DNA from: Xaviernesmea oryzae
GTDB taxonomy: Bacteria > Pseudomonadota > Alphaproteobacteria > Rhizobiales > Rhizobiaceae
Reading direction: 5' to 3'
DNA: 64,000 nt
NCBI RefSeq assembly: GCF_900109605.1
Contig: NZ_FOAM01000018.1
Location: forward strand, 1 to 64,000
Positions 44,795 to 53,297 of the stretch are shown here, in pieces (position 1 is the first letter of the stretch; the number at the start of each line of letters is the position of its first letter). A program made the translations under genes and the position numbers. Below the pieces are notes generated by a model, which was given only the letters and a program-made list of their open reading frames with translations, searched no databases and was not told where the DNA came from.

Positions 44795-45691
44795 TCAGAT
44801 TAGCTCTCCCGCCTCGACCCGGCCGCCACGCAGACGCTCGGCATCGCGCAGGGGCGGAGCGCCGAACAGGCGCGCATATTCACGGCTGAATTGCGACGGG
44901 CTCTCATAGCCGACGGCATAGGCGACGCGTGTGGCATCGCCACTTGCCGTCAACATTCGCCGGGCCGCCTGCAGCCGCAGAGCCTTTTGATATTGCAGCG
45001 GGCTCATCGCGGTGACCGCCTTGAAATGACGGTGGAAGGTCGGCACGCTCATGCCGGCGATGTCGGCGAGCGTCTCCGTACGCAAGGTCTCGTCATAATG
45101 ATCGCGGATCCACAGAAGAGCACGGCGCACCTGCGCCAGTCGGCTGTCTTCGCGCGCCACCTGCCGGAGCATCGGCCCATGCGCTCCCTGTAGAAATTGA
45201 TAGAGCACTTCACGCTCGCGCGACTGGGCGAGGAAGGCGATATCGCCCGGCCGGTCCAGGAGCGCCAGCAGATGATCCCAGGCCTCCAGAAGCTCGGTCG
45301 TGACAGGCGCCACGCCGAAGCCCGCCGCCGGCATCGCCTCCGGTGCGGGCGGCAGATCGGCCAGAAGTTCGCTCAGCAGATCCCGGTCCAGCGCCAGGCT
45401 GGCAACGATGTATGGATCATCCGCGCAGGCCTCGATGATGCAGCCCGTAGCCGGCAGGTCGAGCGAGGCGATGAAACAGCTGGCAGGATCATAGCGCAGC
45501 ACCCGGTCGCCGATCGTCACCTCCTTGACGCCGCGCAGGACGAGGCAGGCCATGGGCTCATAGAGCGTCATCACCGATTGATGGCTTTGCCGGGCGATGG
45601 CGAGCCCCACATGCGGCAAAGGCGTGTTGAGCCGTGTTCCATCCGTATGGCGCATCACGCGCTGACACATGCGGTCGAGAAGATCTTGCAT
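44795..45691 (-). CDS. AraC-family regulator (YqhC-like)
   Basis: A 298-residue regulator. The N-terminal AraC_N domain starts LLDRMCQRVMRHTDGTRLNTPLPHVGLAI and continues with YEPMACLVLRGVKEVTIG, a YqhC-like pattern. Two HTH motifs follow (TLADIAGMSVPTFHRHFKAVT and YAVGYESPSQFSREYARLFG). Start 45691 is chosen because a longer version, to 45865, would overlap the divergent SDR gene and adds no family-like sequence. YqhC-type proteins activate aldehyde-reductase genes, which fits a location between paoABC and an SDR gene. Confidence 0.85.
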   Translation of the reverse strand: MQDLLDRMCQRVMRHTDGTRLNTPLPHVGLAIARQSHQSVMTLYEPMACLVLRGVKEVTIGDRVLRYDPASCFIASLDLPATGCIIEACADDPYIVASLALDRDLLSELLADLPPAPEAMPAAGFGVAPVTTELLEAWDHLLALLDRPGDIAFLAQSREREVLYQFLQGAHGPMLRQVAREDSRLAQVRRALLWIRDHYDETLRTETLADIAGMSVPTFHRHFKAVTAMSPLQYQKALRLQAARRMLTASGDATRVAYAVGYESPSQFSREYARLFGAPPLRDAERLRGGRVEAGELI

Positions 45692-45840
45692 GGCGCCAAG
45701 ATCGCGCCTCGTCGCGCCAAGTGCAAGAGGATTGATAGGATCAGGCAAGGGAACGAGGCAATCGGGCAGGTAATTCGCAGCAAAATCGACAAAATCAGGC
45801 AAGCGAGACCACAGGGTCTCACCAACGGAAAGGCAAAACC

Positions 45841-46803
45841 ATGACGACTTTTGGTGCGACATCAACGACGGACAACGTGCTTGCCGGCAAGGATCTCCAC
45901 GGCAAGCGCGTGCTCGTCACCGGCACCTCCGCCGGCCTTGGCATCGAGACCGCGCGCGCCCTTGCAGCCCGTGGGGCCGAGGTGGTGGGTGCGGCGCGCG
46001 ATCTTGCCAAGGCGGAAAGTGCGACGGCCAGCGTGCGCGACGCAGCGCAATCGGGCGGTGGCAGCTTCTCGCTCACCCAACTCGATCTCGCTTCGTTGGC
46101 GAGCGCACGGGCATGTGCCGACCGGCTGCTGGCCGACGGCCGCCCCTTCGACGTCATCATCGCCAATGCGGGCGTGATGGCGCCGCCCTTCGGACGCACG
46201 GCGGATGGTTTCGAAACCCAGTTCGGCACCAATCATCTGGGCCATTTTGTGTTGATCAACCGCATTGCCGGCCTGCTTGGCACAGGCGGCCGGCTGGTCA
46301 ACCTCGCTTCCGCCGGGCATCGCTTCGCCGATGTCGATCTCGACGATCCGAATTTCGAGACGGGCGCCTATGATCCCTGGGTCGGCTATGGCCGTTCCAA
46401 GACGGCCAACGTGCTGTTCGCCGTCGAATTCGACCGGCGTCACCGCGCGCGCGGCGTGCGGGCAGCCGCCGTTCATCCCGGCGGCATCCGCACCGAACTC
46501 ATGCGCCATATGAGTGCGGCCGATGAAGACGCTCTGATCGGCTCGATCAACGCCGCCCATGCCGCCGCCGGCCTGCCACCCTTCGTCTTCAAGTCGATCC
46601 CCGAGGGTGCGGCGACATCCGTCTGGGCGGCGGTCGTCGCCGAGGCGGATCATGTCGGTGGCCGCTATTGCGAGGATTGCCATGTGGCCGAGGTTCAGGA
46701 CGGCGAAGGCATTCGCGGCGGCGTGCGCCCTTATGCCATCGATCCCGAGCGGGCAAAGGCACTTTGGGCCAAGAGCGAAGCGCTGGTCGGCGAGCAGTTC
46801 TGA
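45841..46803 (+). CDS. Short-chain dehydrogenase/reductase (retinol dehydrogenase-like)
   Basis: A 320-residue classical SDR. The NADP-binding TGTSAGLG lies at 27-34, NAG at 109-111 (IIANAGVMAPP) and catalytic Ser157, Tyr183 and Lys187 in LASAGH and YGRSK. The extended C-terminus and HPGGIRTELMRHM region resemble the retinol-dehydrogenase/WW-domain oxidoreductase-like bacterial group. It is divergent from the YqhC-like regulator, its likely activator. Substrate unknown; an aldehyde or ketone is plausible. Confidence 0.88.
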   Translation: MTTFGATSTTDNVLAGKDLHGKRVLVTGTSAGLGIETARALAARGAEVVGAARDLAKAESATASVRDAAQSGGGSFSLTQLDLASLASARACADRLLADGRPFDVIIANAGVMAPPFGRTADGFETQFGTNHLGHFVLINRIAGLLGTGGRLVNLASAGHRFADVDLDDPNFETGAYDPWVGYGRSKTANVLFAVEFDRRHRARGVRAAAVHPGGIRTELMRHMSAADEDALIGSINAAHAAAGLPPFVFKSIPEGAATSVWAAVVAEADHVGGRYCEDCHVAEVQDGEGIRGGVRPYAIDPERAKALWAKSEALVGEQF

Positions 46804-46843
46804 CCGGTGATCACACCCGGGGCGGCCGCGCAAGCGGCCGACC

Positions 46844-46857
46844 TGCAAGCGCTTGCA
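46844..46857. promoter_or_regulatory. TGCAAGCGCTTGCA palindrome, LacI-family operator-like
   Basis: This perfect 14-bp palindrome fits the general LacI/GalR operator pattern (TGNAANCGNTTNCA). It sits 40 bases after the first SDR stop and about 200 bases before the second SDR start. No LacI gene is adjacent, so a regulator elsewhere in the genome would have to act here. Just before it, GGCCGC-GCAA-GCGGCC forms a small hairpin. Confidence 0.55.
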
Positions 46858-47055
46858 CCAAACGATGTGCCCAGCCGTCGCTCGGGCCAAAGCCTTTGAG
46901 GCACGCTCCGGGCCTTTGCGCCGCAACGGTCCTGCGGATCGGCTGCGGATATCGCGTTGCCCAGGAGCGCCCCGACCTGGGACGCCGCCTTGCGGGGAAC
47001 ATCCGCCCTCTCCTGCCGTTTGCACCGCGATGCACTCGAGAACAGGAGCGGATGG

Positions 47056-47814
47056 ATGCAGCGTTTCAGCGGCAAGGTGGCGATCGTGACGGGGGCAGGC
47101 TCCGGCATCGGCAAGGCGACGGCCGAACGCTTTTTGCAAGAGGGCGCCAAGGTCGTGCTCGTCGGCCGCCGCCGGGAAAAGCTTGCATCGGCGGCGGCCT
47201 CTCGCGAGGATCAGGCGCTCGTCATCGAAGCGGACGTCTCCGACGAGGCCGAGATCAAGGACGTGGTCGCCCGAACCATCGAGCGCTTTGGCCAGCTCGA
47301 CATTCTGGTCAACAATGCCGGCGTTGCCGTCGAAGGCGATGTCGCCTCCCTTACCACCGATGACTGGCGCAAGGTGATGGCCACCGATCTCGACGGCGTC
47401 TTCTTCGCCAGCCGCGCCGCGATCCCGCATCTGAAGACCACGCGCGGCGTGATCGTCAATGTCGCTTCGGTTTCCGGCACCGGCGGGGATTGGGGCATGG
47501 CGGCTTACAATGCGGCCAAGGGCGGCGTCGTCAACCTGACGCGCGCCATGGCCATGGACCACGGCAAGGACGGCATCCGCGTGAACGCCGTCTGCCCGAG
47601 CCTGACGCGCACCGACATGACCGAGGACATGATGGCCAACGAAGCCTTGCTGGCCAAATTCAACGAGCGCTTCGCCTTGGAGGGTCCAGGCGAGCCGGAG
47701 GATGTCGCGGCCGTGATCGCTTTTCTGGCGAGTGACGATGCCCGCTTCGTTACCGGTGTCAATCTGCCCGTCGATGGCGGCATGTCCGCCTCAAACGGCC
47801 AGCCTCCACAATAG
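47056..47814 (+). CDS. SDR-family oxidoreductase (FabG-like)
   Basis: A 252-residue classical SDR. TGAGSGIG at 12-19 binds NAD(P), NNAG at 86-89, and the catalytic Ser138, Tyr151 and Lys155 are in NVASVSG and YNAAK. The C-terminal GVNLPVDGGMSAS is typical. ATG 47056 follows CAGGAGCGG. Members include sugar, polyol and 3-oxoacyl dehydrogenases. A LacI-type operator upstream favours a sugar or polyol substrate, but that is inference. Confidence 0.88.
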   Translation: MQRFSGKVAIVTGAGSGIGKATAERFLQEGAKVVLVGRRREKLASAAASREDQALVIEADVSDEAEIKDVVARTIERFGQLDILVNNAGVAVEGDVASLTTDDWRKVMATDLDGVFFASRAAIPHLKTTRGVIVNVASVSGTGGDWGMAAYNAAKGGVVNLTRAMAMDHGKDGIRVNAVCPSLTRTDMTEDMMANEALLAKFNERFALEGPGEPEDVAAVIAFLASDDARFVTGVNLPVDGGMSASNGQPPQ

Positions 47815-47933
47815 GCAAGGCACCCTGACACCGCACGCAGTTTCGTATGATCGCCAAAGAAAAGCGGCGCGACGACCCACTTGCACCTGCAGCCATGGGG
47901 GTTGCCCATCGACCCGCTCCGGGTCACTCTGAC

Positions 47934-47964
47934 AGGCCCGGCCGGTGACGGTCCGGGCCTTTCG
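47934..47964 (+). terminator. Hairpin upstream of ornithine cyclodeaminase gene
   Basis: AGGCCCGG at 47934-47941 pairs with CCGGGCCT at 47953-47960, then TTCGGTTT. It could terminate the SDR transcript or attenuate the next gene, whose Shine-Dalgarno follows within 20 bases. Confidence 0.5.
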
Positions 47965-47982
47965 GTTTCGGAGTTACCAAGG

Positions 47983-49038
47983 ATGAGCCTGCCCTCGCCT
48001 CTCGCCGTCGTTCCCTTCGTCAGCGTCGAAAACATGATGCGCCTCGTGCTGGCAATTGGCGTCGAGGAGGTTTTGACCGCCCTTGCCGCCTATATCGAGG
48101 AGGATTTTCGCCGTTGGGATGCGTTCGACAAGACGCCGCGCGTGGCATCGCACAGCCTTGACGGCGTCATCGAACTGATGCCGACGAGTGATGGGCGGCT
48201 CTACGGCTTCAAATATGTCAACGGCCACCCGAAAAACACCCGCGACGGCAAGCAGACGGTGACCGCTTTCGGCGTGCTGTCGGATGTCGACAGCGGCTAT
48301 CCGATCCTGCTCAGCGAAATGACCATTCTGACGGCCCTTCGCACGGCCGCCACGTCGGCAGTGGCGGCAAAATATCTGGCGCCGGACAATGCACGGGTGA
48401 TGGCGATCATCGGCAATGGCGCCCAGTCGGAATTTCAGGCGCTGGCCTTCAAGGCCCTGCTCGGAATCGATACGCTCCGCCTTTATGACATAGACCCTGC
48501 CGCCAGCCGGAAATGTGCGCGCAACCTTGCAGCCAAGGGCTTCGACATCACCATCTGTCCCTCCTGCCAGGAGGCGGTGGAGGGCGCCGGGATCATCACC
48601 ACCGTGACCGCCGACAAGCAGAACGCCACGGTTCTGACCGACAACATGGTTGGCGGCGGCGTTCATGTTAATGCAATCGGCGGCGATTGCCCCGGAAAGA
48701 CGGAGCTGCATCGCGACATTCTCCTGCGCTCCGACATCTTCGTCGAATTCGCGCCGCAGACCCGGATCGAGGGCGAGATCCAGCAGCTCGCGGCGGATCA
48801 TCCCGTGACCGAACTCTGGCAGGTGATGAGCGGCCATCGCGAGGGCCGGCGCTCGGCCAGCCAGATCACGCTTTTCGACTCCGTCGGCTTTGCCACCGAA
48901 GACTTTTCGGCGCTACGCTATGTGCGCGATCAGCTGATGCAAACAGGCCTTTACGACGAACTCGACCTCTTGGCCGATCCCGACGAGCCGCGCGATCTCT
49001 ATGGCATGCTCATGCGGGCGGCGGGGCCGGCGCTTTGA
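47983..49038 (+). CDS. Ornithine cyclodeaminase/mu-crystallin family protein
   Basis: A 351-residue NAD-dependent enzyme. Typical features are the GFKYVNGHPKNTRDGKQTV region, SEMTILTALRTAATSAVAAKYLA with the substrate Arg, and the nucleotide-binding IIGNGAQSEFQALAFK. The C-terminal part keeps GGGVHVNAIGGDCPGKTELH. It is most similar in outline to ornithine cyclodeaminases that make proline from ornithine with release of ammonia. ATG 47983 follows GGAGTTACCAAGG. Lysine cyclodeaminase or a reductase role is possible within the family. Confidence 0.88.
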   Translation: MSLPSPLAVVPFVSVENMMRLVLAIGVEEVLTALAAYIEEDFRRWDAFDKTPRVASHSLDGVIELMPTSDGRLYGFKYVNGHPKNTRDGKQTVTAFGVLSDVDSGYPILLSEMTILTALRTAATSAVAAKYLAPDNARVMAIIGNGAQSEFQALAFKALLGIDTLRLYDIDPAASRKCARNLAAKGFDITICPSCQEAVEGAGIITTVTADKQNATVLTDNMVGGGVHVNAIGGDCPGKTELHRDILLRSDIFVEFAPQTRIEGEIQQLAADHPVTELWQVMSGHREGRRSASQITLFDSVGFATEDFSALRYVRDQLMQTGLYDELDLLADPDEPRDLYGMLMRAAGPAL

Positions 49039-49111
49039 AGCGAAAGGCCCGTTAACGGTGAGCTGCGGCGTCATCACCAAGACAGAAATGGAGAGTCGGA
49101 CAACCGGTTAG

Positions 49112-50154
49112 TGTCTAGTCCCAGGCTTTGCCGGTGCAATCTTCTCACAGGAGTGTGGGGAGGCACTGTGAGTTAGGTTCCACACGGGAGCGCCACGACG
49201 ATTGAGGCAGTCCGTCGAGCGATACAGCATAGTCAAGAGAGCCTGAGGGCGTTGGCGAAGCGCCATGGCTCAATCGGAAGACCATCGCCAAGTGGAAGAG
49301 GCGTCGCTCGACGGCTGACCTTCCCACGGGTCCGAAGGACCCACGATCAACCTTGTTGTCGATCGAAGACGAGGCGGTGGTTGTCGCTTTCCGCAGCCAC
49401 ACGCTGCGCCCGCTGGACGACCGCCTCTATGCGCTCCAAGCCACCATCCCGCACTTGAGGCGCTCATCGTTGCACCGTTGCCTGAAACGCCACGGCATCA
49501 GCCGTTTGCCCGACGTCGAAGGCGACAAGCCTGCCAAACGCAAGTTCAAGTCCTACCCGATCGGCTATTTTCACATCGACATCGCCGAGGTGCGCACCGA
49601 GGAAGGCAAGCTATACCTGCTGGTTGCGATCGACCGGACTTCCAAGTTCGCGTTTGTCGAACTGCACCAGAAGGCGACCCGCCGCGTGGCCGCTGATTTC
49701 CTCCGCCACCTCGCCGCGGCGCTGCCCTACAAGATCCACACCGTACTCACCGGCAACGGCATGCACTTCACCGACCCGACCGGCGATGGCTGGACGCCTA
49801 AGGACATCAAGGTGATGCGCGCGCAAAACCAGCCCATCTGGTGCCACGCCTTCGAAGCGGCTTGCGCCGACCTCGATGTCCAGCACCGTCTGACCAAGCC
49901 GAGGCACCCGTGGACGAACGGCCAAGTCGAACGAATGAACCGCACCATCAAGGACACTACCGTCAAACGCTACCACTACGACAGCCATGATCAACTCCGG
50001 CAGCATCTCAGCGACGTCGTCGCTGCCTACAACTTCGCCCGCAGGCTCAAGACACTCAAAGGGCTCACACCCTACGAAGCCATCTGCAAGGCATGGCAAA
50101 ACGAACCCGCTCGATTCATATCAAATCCGCACCATCAATCGCTGGGACCAAACA
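49112..50154 (+). mobile_element. Degenerate IS481-family insertion sequence
   Basis: A 1043-bp element bounded by 26-bp imperfect inverted repeats at 49112-49137 and 50129-50154 (19 of 26 positions match; both start TGT). It encodes one broken IS481-type transposase. No exact target duplication is visible, though TAG occurs at both borders (49109-49111 and 50157-50159). It sits between the ornithine cyclodeaminase gene and the 3' end of the T2SS cluster. The accumulated damage shows an old, immobile copy. Confidence 0.8.
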
Positions 50155-50159
50155 TCTAG
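49168..50159 (+). pseudogene. IS481-family transposase pseudogene
   Basis: The original frame starts at GTG 49168 after GGGGAGG and should encode ~320 residues. Three lesions are seen. A TAG replaces the third codon (49174-49176). One base is missing near 49266-49270, after the ALAKRHG segment; the frame resumes as LNRKTIAKWKRR. The second catalytic Asp is Gly (codon 49752-49754, LTGNG instead of LTDNG). The remaining 268 codons include HIDIAEV with the first Asp and NGQVERMNRTIK with the Glu. The reading frame passes through the right inverted repeat and uses a TAG just outside it. Confidence 0.88.
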
Positions 50160-50225
50160 CCTTCTGTGTCGGAACCGATCAGGCATATGAATCCGACATC
50201 GTCGCTTTTGATGTGCTTTCGCGAC

Positions 50226-50987
50226 TTACGGGCTTGCAATCGGCCAGGCTGGTGCGGACAATCCCGCGCTCTGGCAGAGAAACGCGATCCAGAACGCCGA
50301 GGCGAGGCTGGGGCCGAATGGCTGTTGCGCTGTGGCGCGGTCTGAGAGGAGACGATCCAGGAGATGGCCGGTGATGCCGAAGAGCGCGGCCGCGAACAGG
50401 GCTGGCGCACTCCAGTCCGGTCCCAGCCAGATGCCGATCGCGCCGGCGAATTTCACATCGCCGAGACCAAGCCCCTCCGTGCCCTTCAGCCGCAACGCCG
50501 CTGCTCGCAGACTGAGAAGCAGGAGGACGAGCACGACGCCGCTGAAAAAGCTTGTGGCAAGCCGGTCCGTCAAAGCAGCATCGGCAAGGCCGATGGCGGC
50601 CAGCGGTAGGGTGATGCGGTCGGGCAGCCGCAGCCAGCGCAGATCGATGATCGTGAGGATCATCAGATTGACCGCCAGCCCGCCTGCCCGCATCCAGAAG
50701 ACGATAGCGACGGGCACATCAGCCGACCCCGAAACTGGCGGCAGCGCAGCGGCGGAGAGGGTCGCGGCCAGAAGAGACGCCAGCGCGGCATCAACGAAGA
50801 GACCGGGCGCGCGCGGGCGCAGGGCCGCGCCTCTTTTGCCATTCCATAAGCGGCGCCAGAGCAGAACCAGCGCACTGCGGCGACGCCAGAGCCATAGATC
50901 GCGCAGAAGCGGCAGCAGGATAGGGGGCTGAAGCGCCGTGACGACGAGGGCCAACGGAACCAGGGCTGGAAGGATCGCGAAGCTCAT
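50226..50987 (-). CDS. gspO: T2SS prepilin peptidase GspO
   Basis: A 253-residue A24-family aspartic peptidase of the inner membrane. The catalytic aspartates are Asp115 (IIDLRWLRLPDRIT) and Asp177 (GLGLGDVKFAG). About six to seven hydrophobic segments are present. The N-terminal zinc/methylation loop with CxxC pairs of classical PilD/GspO is absent, as in short alphaproteobacterial versions. It cleaves pseudopilin leaders after Gly; substrates are the GspG, H, I, J and K encoded upstream. Last gene of the T2SS cluster. Confidence 0.85.
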   Translation of the reverse strand: MSFAILPALVPLALVVTALQPPILLPLLRDLWLWRRRSALVLLWRRLWNGKRGAALRPRAPGLFVDAALASLLAATLSAAALPPVSGSADVPVAIVFWMRAGGLAVNLMILTIIDLRWLRLPDRITLPLAAIGLADAALTDRLATSFFSGVVLVLLLLSLRAAALRLKGTEGLGLGDVKFAGAIGIWLGPDWSAPALFAAALFGITGHLLDRLLSDRATAQQPFGPSLASAFWIAFLCQSAGLSAPAWPIASP

Positions 50988-51024
50988 CGGTAGACGGGCC
51001 GGGCGACAGGCGGAGGATCAGATG

Positions 51025-51567
51025 TCAATTCGCCGATCCTTCGGTGGCGCCGTCGCTGCCGACGTCCTGCTGGCTGCTCTGTCCGGACTCCGTCGGATCG
51101 CCGGGCTTGGGAAGCGCGAGTTCGATATGCTGGTCGTCCTTGCGCAGCACGATTTTGCGCGCGGCCAGCGTCACCAGCCTCCACCCTTCGATCTCGTCGC
51201 CCGGCGCTAGAATGATATTCTTCCCGTCATCCTTGAAGACGGCGACACCACGCCCGGCCCCTTGCACGATGCCGACGAGGGTGGCGGAAGGCGGCGTGGT
51301 CATTTCCACCACCAGTGGCGGGGCCGCAGGGGTCTCCGTCGGCGGCTCCTCGACGACCGGCGGCGGTGGTGGCGGTGGCTGCGGAGGGCGACGGTCGGGC
51401 ACGAAGAGGGGCCGCTCACGCGTCGCGCTTAAGGCCTCGAGGCTCAGAGGCGCAATGGGCGATGCCTCCGTGTCAGGCGCGTCGGTCTCAGCCAAAGCGT
51501 CGGTGAACGCGGTAAGCAGCAACATGCCACAAAGCGCGATACCCGGTCCTTTGAAGCGCCAAGTCAT
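51025..51567 (-). CDS. gspC: T2SS GspC-like inner-membrane protein without PDZ domain
   Basis: A 180-residue protein. ATG 51567 has GGAGGGCGCC before it and overlaps the gspM stop by 4 bases. It has one N-terminal hydrophobic segment (GIALCGMLLLTAF), a proline-rich periplasmic linker (PPQPPPPPPP) and a small beta-rich domain (ATLVGIVQGAGRGVAVFKDDG region to WRLVTLAARKIVL) resembling the GspC homology region. A PDZ domain is lacking. It probably links the secretin to the inner-membrane platform. Some annotations would call it GspN or GspP. Confidence 0.65.
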   Translation of the reverse strand: MTWRFKGPGIALCGMLLLTAFTDALAETDAPDTEASPIAPLSLEALSATRERPLFVPDRRPPQPPPPPPPVVEEPPTETPAAPPLVVEMTTPPSATLVGIVQGAGRGVAVFKDDGKNIILAPGDEIEGWRLVTLAARKIVLRKDDQHIELALPKPGDPTESGQSSQQDVGSDGATEGSAN

Positions 51568-52154
51568 GGCGCCCTCCAATAGCCGTGCAGCGCCATGACG
51601 AGATGCAGCAAAGGATCGCTGTCGGATTGTCCGTCGAGCTGGCGTGCCGGCGTGAGTTGCAGTCGGTCGACGATCATCACCGGATGGCCGGTCTCGATGG
51701 CAAAGAGAATCGCCTGTGCATCCTCGATCCTGGCATCGAACGTCACGTCAAGCCTGATCGGCCGAAGCCCGGCGCCGGTCGCCTGCGCATTTTCGATCTC
51801 GTTGTCCGCGCGGCCTTCCGCATTGGGCTCGGTGGAAAGAACCTCGGCGCCGCGATTCTGGACGATGTCGATCACCGCGCCCTGCAGCGCCGCCGCGGCA
51901 ATGGTGGGGCTCTCGCCGGGCAGAACAGCGCCAGAGCCTTCCGGCGCGGATTTCGCGGGAGCGGCGGCAGCAAGCGTCTTGTCGATCGCGCGCTGCAGGC
52001 TGTCCGCAAGTCCCTCGCGCGCGGCAATTTCATCGCCCGATACGCGGATGGCCAGAAGATCGGTAGCCAGCAGGCCGGTCCCGACAAGAAGCACCGCGAG
52101 AAGAAGCGCGACGCTCGGCAAGGGACGCCAGGCAGCATGTGTAGCCGCGCTCAT
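51564..52154 (-). CDS. gspM: T2SS inner-membrane protein GspM
   Basis: A 196-residue protein with an N-terminal membrane segment (PLPSVALLLAVLLVGTGLLATDLLAI), a coiled segment and a ferredoxin-like C-terminal domain (LDVTFDARIEDAQAILFAIETGHPVM). This is the GspM layout (Mb subtype). The start overlaps the gspL stop by 4 bases. It forms the inner-membrane platform with GspL and GspF. The assignment relies on architecture and gene order as well as sequence. Confidence 0.8.
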   Translation of the reverse strand: MSAATHAAWRPLPSVALLLAVLLVGTGLLATDLLAIRVSGDEIAAREGLADSLQRAIDKTLAAAAPAKSAPEGSGAVLPGESPTIAAAALQGAVIDIVQNRGAEVLSTEPNAEGRADNEIENAQATGAGLRPIRLDVTFDARIEDAQAILFAIETGHPVMIVDRLQLTPARQLDGQSDSDPLLHLVMALHGYWRAP

Positions 52155-53269
52155 GACCGGCCTCCGGCGCTATCGCGCTTTACCGGGCTGGCGGCGGGGC
52201 CGGCACTGGTCACCCGCATCTCGATGAAGAAGCGTTGGCCCTGCTGATCTTCCCGCTTGGTGGTCGGCGCGTAGAAATGCGCCTCGGAGAAGAGGCCGGA
52301 TCGCTCGATCAGGGGGATCAAGGCAGCGACATCCTCCGTTGAGATGCCGGCAAGGCGCACGCGGTCGCCTTCAAACGTTAGATCCGTGACATAGGCGCTG
52401 TCAGGCAATAAGGCGGAGAGGCGATCGAGCCGGACGATCGCGGGCGGCAGCGGCGCGGGGGGTATCTGCATCGCGTCCCCCTCGCCCGTGGCGCGCCGCG
52501 CCGTGATGGCAGCCATCTGCCGCCGCTTTGCCGCAATGGCCTGGTCGAGCGTGTCGAGCCGGGCCTGCTGCCCGGCCTGGATCCAGGCAGTCGCACCCAG
52601 GCCGGCGACGACGCCGATGACCACCACAGCGACAGTCCCTCCCGTCAGCCGCCGCATCTGCTGCAGGCGTACGGCTTCGACCGCCGGCAGCGTCACGCTG
52701 CCGCGCACACCTGCCTCGGCCGATTTGGTGCCGTCAGGCTCGATGCACAGACGGCGCAGCCCGGCGCCGATCAGCGGCGCGAGCGTCGGCTCGACCAGCC
52801 GGCGCAGCACGACGGTGATGGAGACGGCAAGCCGCTCCGGCCCGTCCGGCGCCGTCTCGGTCCGCGTCGTATAGAAGCAGTCCGCCGCACGCCAAGGTGT
52901 GACCCGCTCGATCTGGCGGCGGACATAGGCGTCAAGAAAGGGGCGGCTTTTGGTCGGCACCGGCGCCAGCGTCCGCTCGAGGATCCAGCCGTCGGGCACG
53001 CGCAGCCTGAGGTCGCTGCCCCGCAAGACCCGCAGCGCCGCCGCTGGTTCGAGGCGAACGCCGTCGACTTCGGCAATCAGCCGGCCGAGTGGCGGCTTGT
53101 CCGCCTCGCCTGCGCGGTGGAGCAGCCCGGCGGGGGCGCCCCCTTCGCCATCGAGCGACAGGATGATGACTGGCGCTGGGCGCAGGCGGTCGATGATGCG
53201 CAGCATGGCAAGCGCCAGCCCGTCGATCCAGCCGCGAACGGCGCCGTCAACGCCTCCGAGCGACGCCAT
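52151..53269 (-). CDS. gspL: T2SS inner-membrane platform protein GspL (PilM/PilN-like)
   Basis: A 372-residue protein. ATG 53269 follows GGGAGATCT; the longer frame to 53338 overlaps gspK. The N-terminal cytoplasmic part (~1-200) has an actin-like layout (VIILSLDGEGG, YVRRQIERVTPW). One membrane segment (GGTVAVVVIGVVAGLGATAWI) is followed by a PilN-like periplasmic domain with YVTDLTFEGDRVRLAGIS. The cytoplasmic part recruits the GspE ATPase in other systems. Assignment is supported by its neighbours gspK and gspM. Confidence 0.82.
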   Translation of the reverse strand: MASLGGVDGAVRGWIDGLALAMLRIIDRLRPAPVIILSLDGEGGAPAGLLHRAGEADKPPLGRLIAEVDGVRLEPAAALRVLRGSDLRLRVPDGWILERTLAPVPTKSRPFLDAYVRRQIERVTPWRAADCFYTTRTETAPDGPERLAVSITVVLRRLVEPTLAPLIGAGLRRLCIEPDGTKSAEAGVRGSVTLPAVEAVRLQQMRRLTGGTVAVVVIGVVAGLGATAWIQAGQQARLDTLDQAIAAKRRQMAAITARRATGEGDAMQIPPAPLPPAIVRLDRLSALLPDSAYVTDLTFEGDRVRLAGISTEDVAALIPLIERSGLFSEAHFYAPTTKREDQQGQRFFIEMRVTSAGPAASPVKRDSAGGRS

Positions 53270-53297
53270 CAGAGATCTCCCTGTCTGAGCGAGCCCA

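Noticed and set aside
45692-45865. N-terminal extension of the YqhC-like regulator
   Set aside because: It would overlap the divergent SDR start and does not resemble the family N-terminus, which begins at Met 45691.
45862-47562. 566-codon minus-strand frame across both SDR genes
   Set aside because: Both SDR genes on the plus strand carry complete catalytic motifs; the long frame crosses their intergenic gap and has no recognisable domain.
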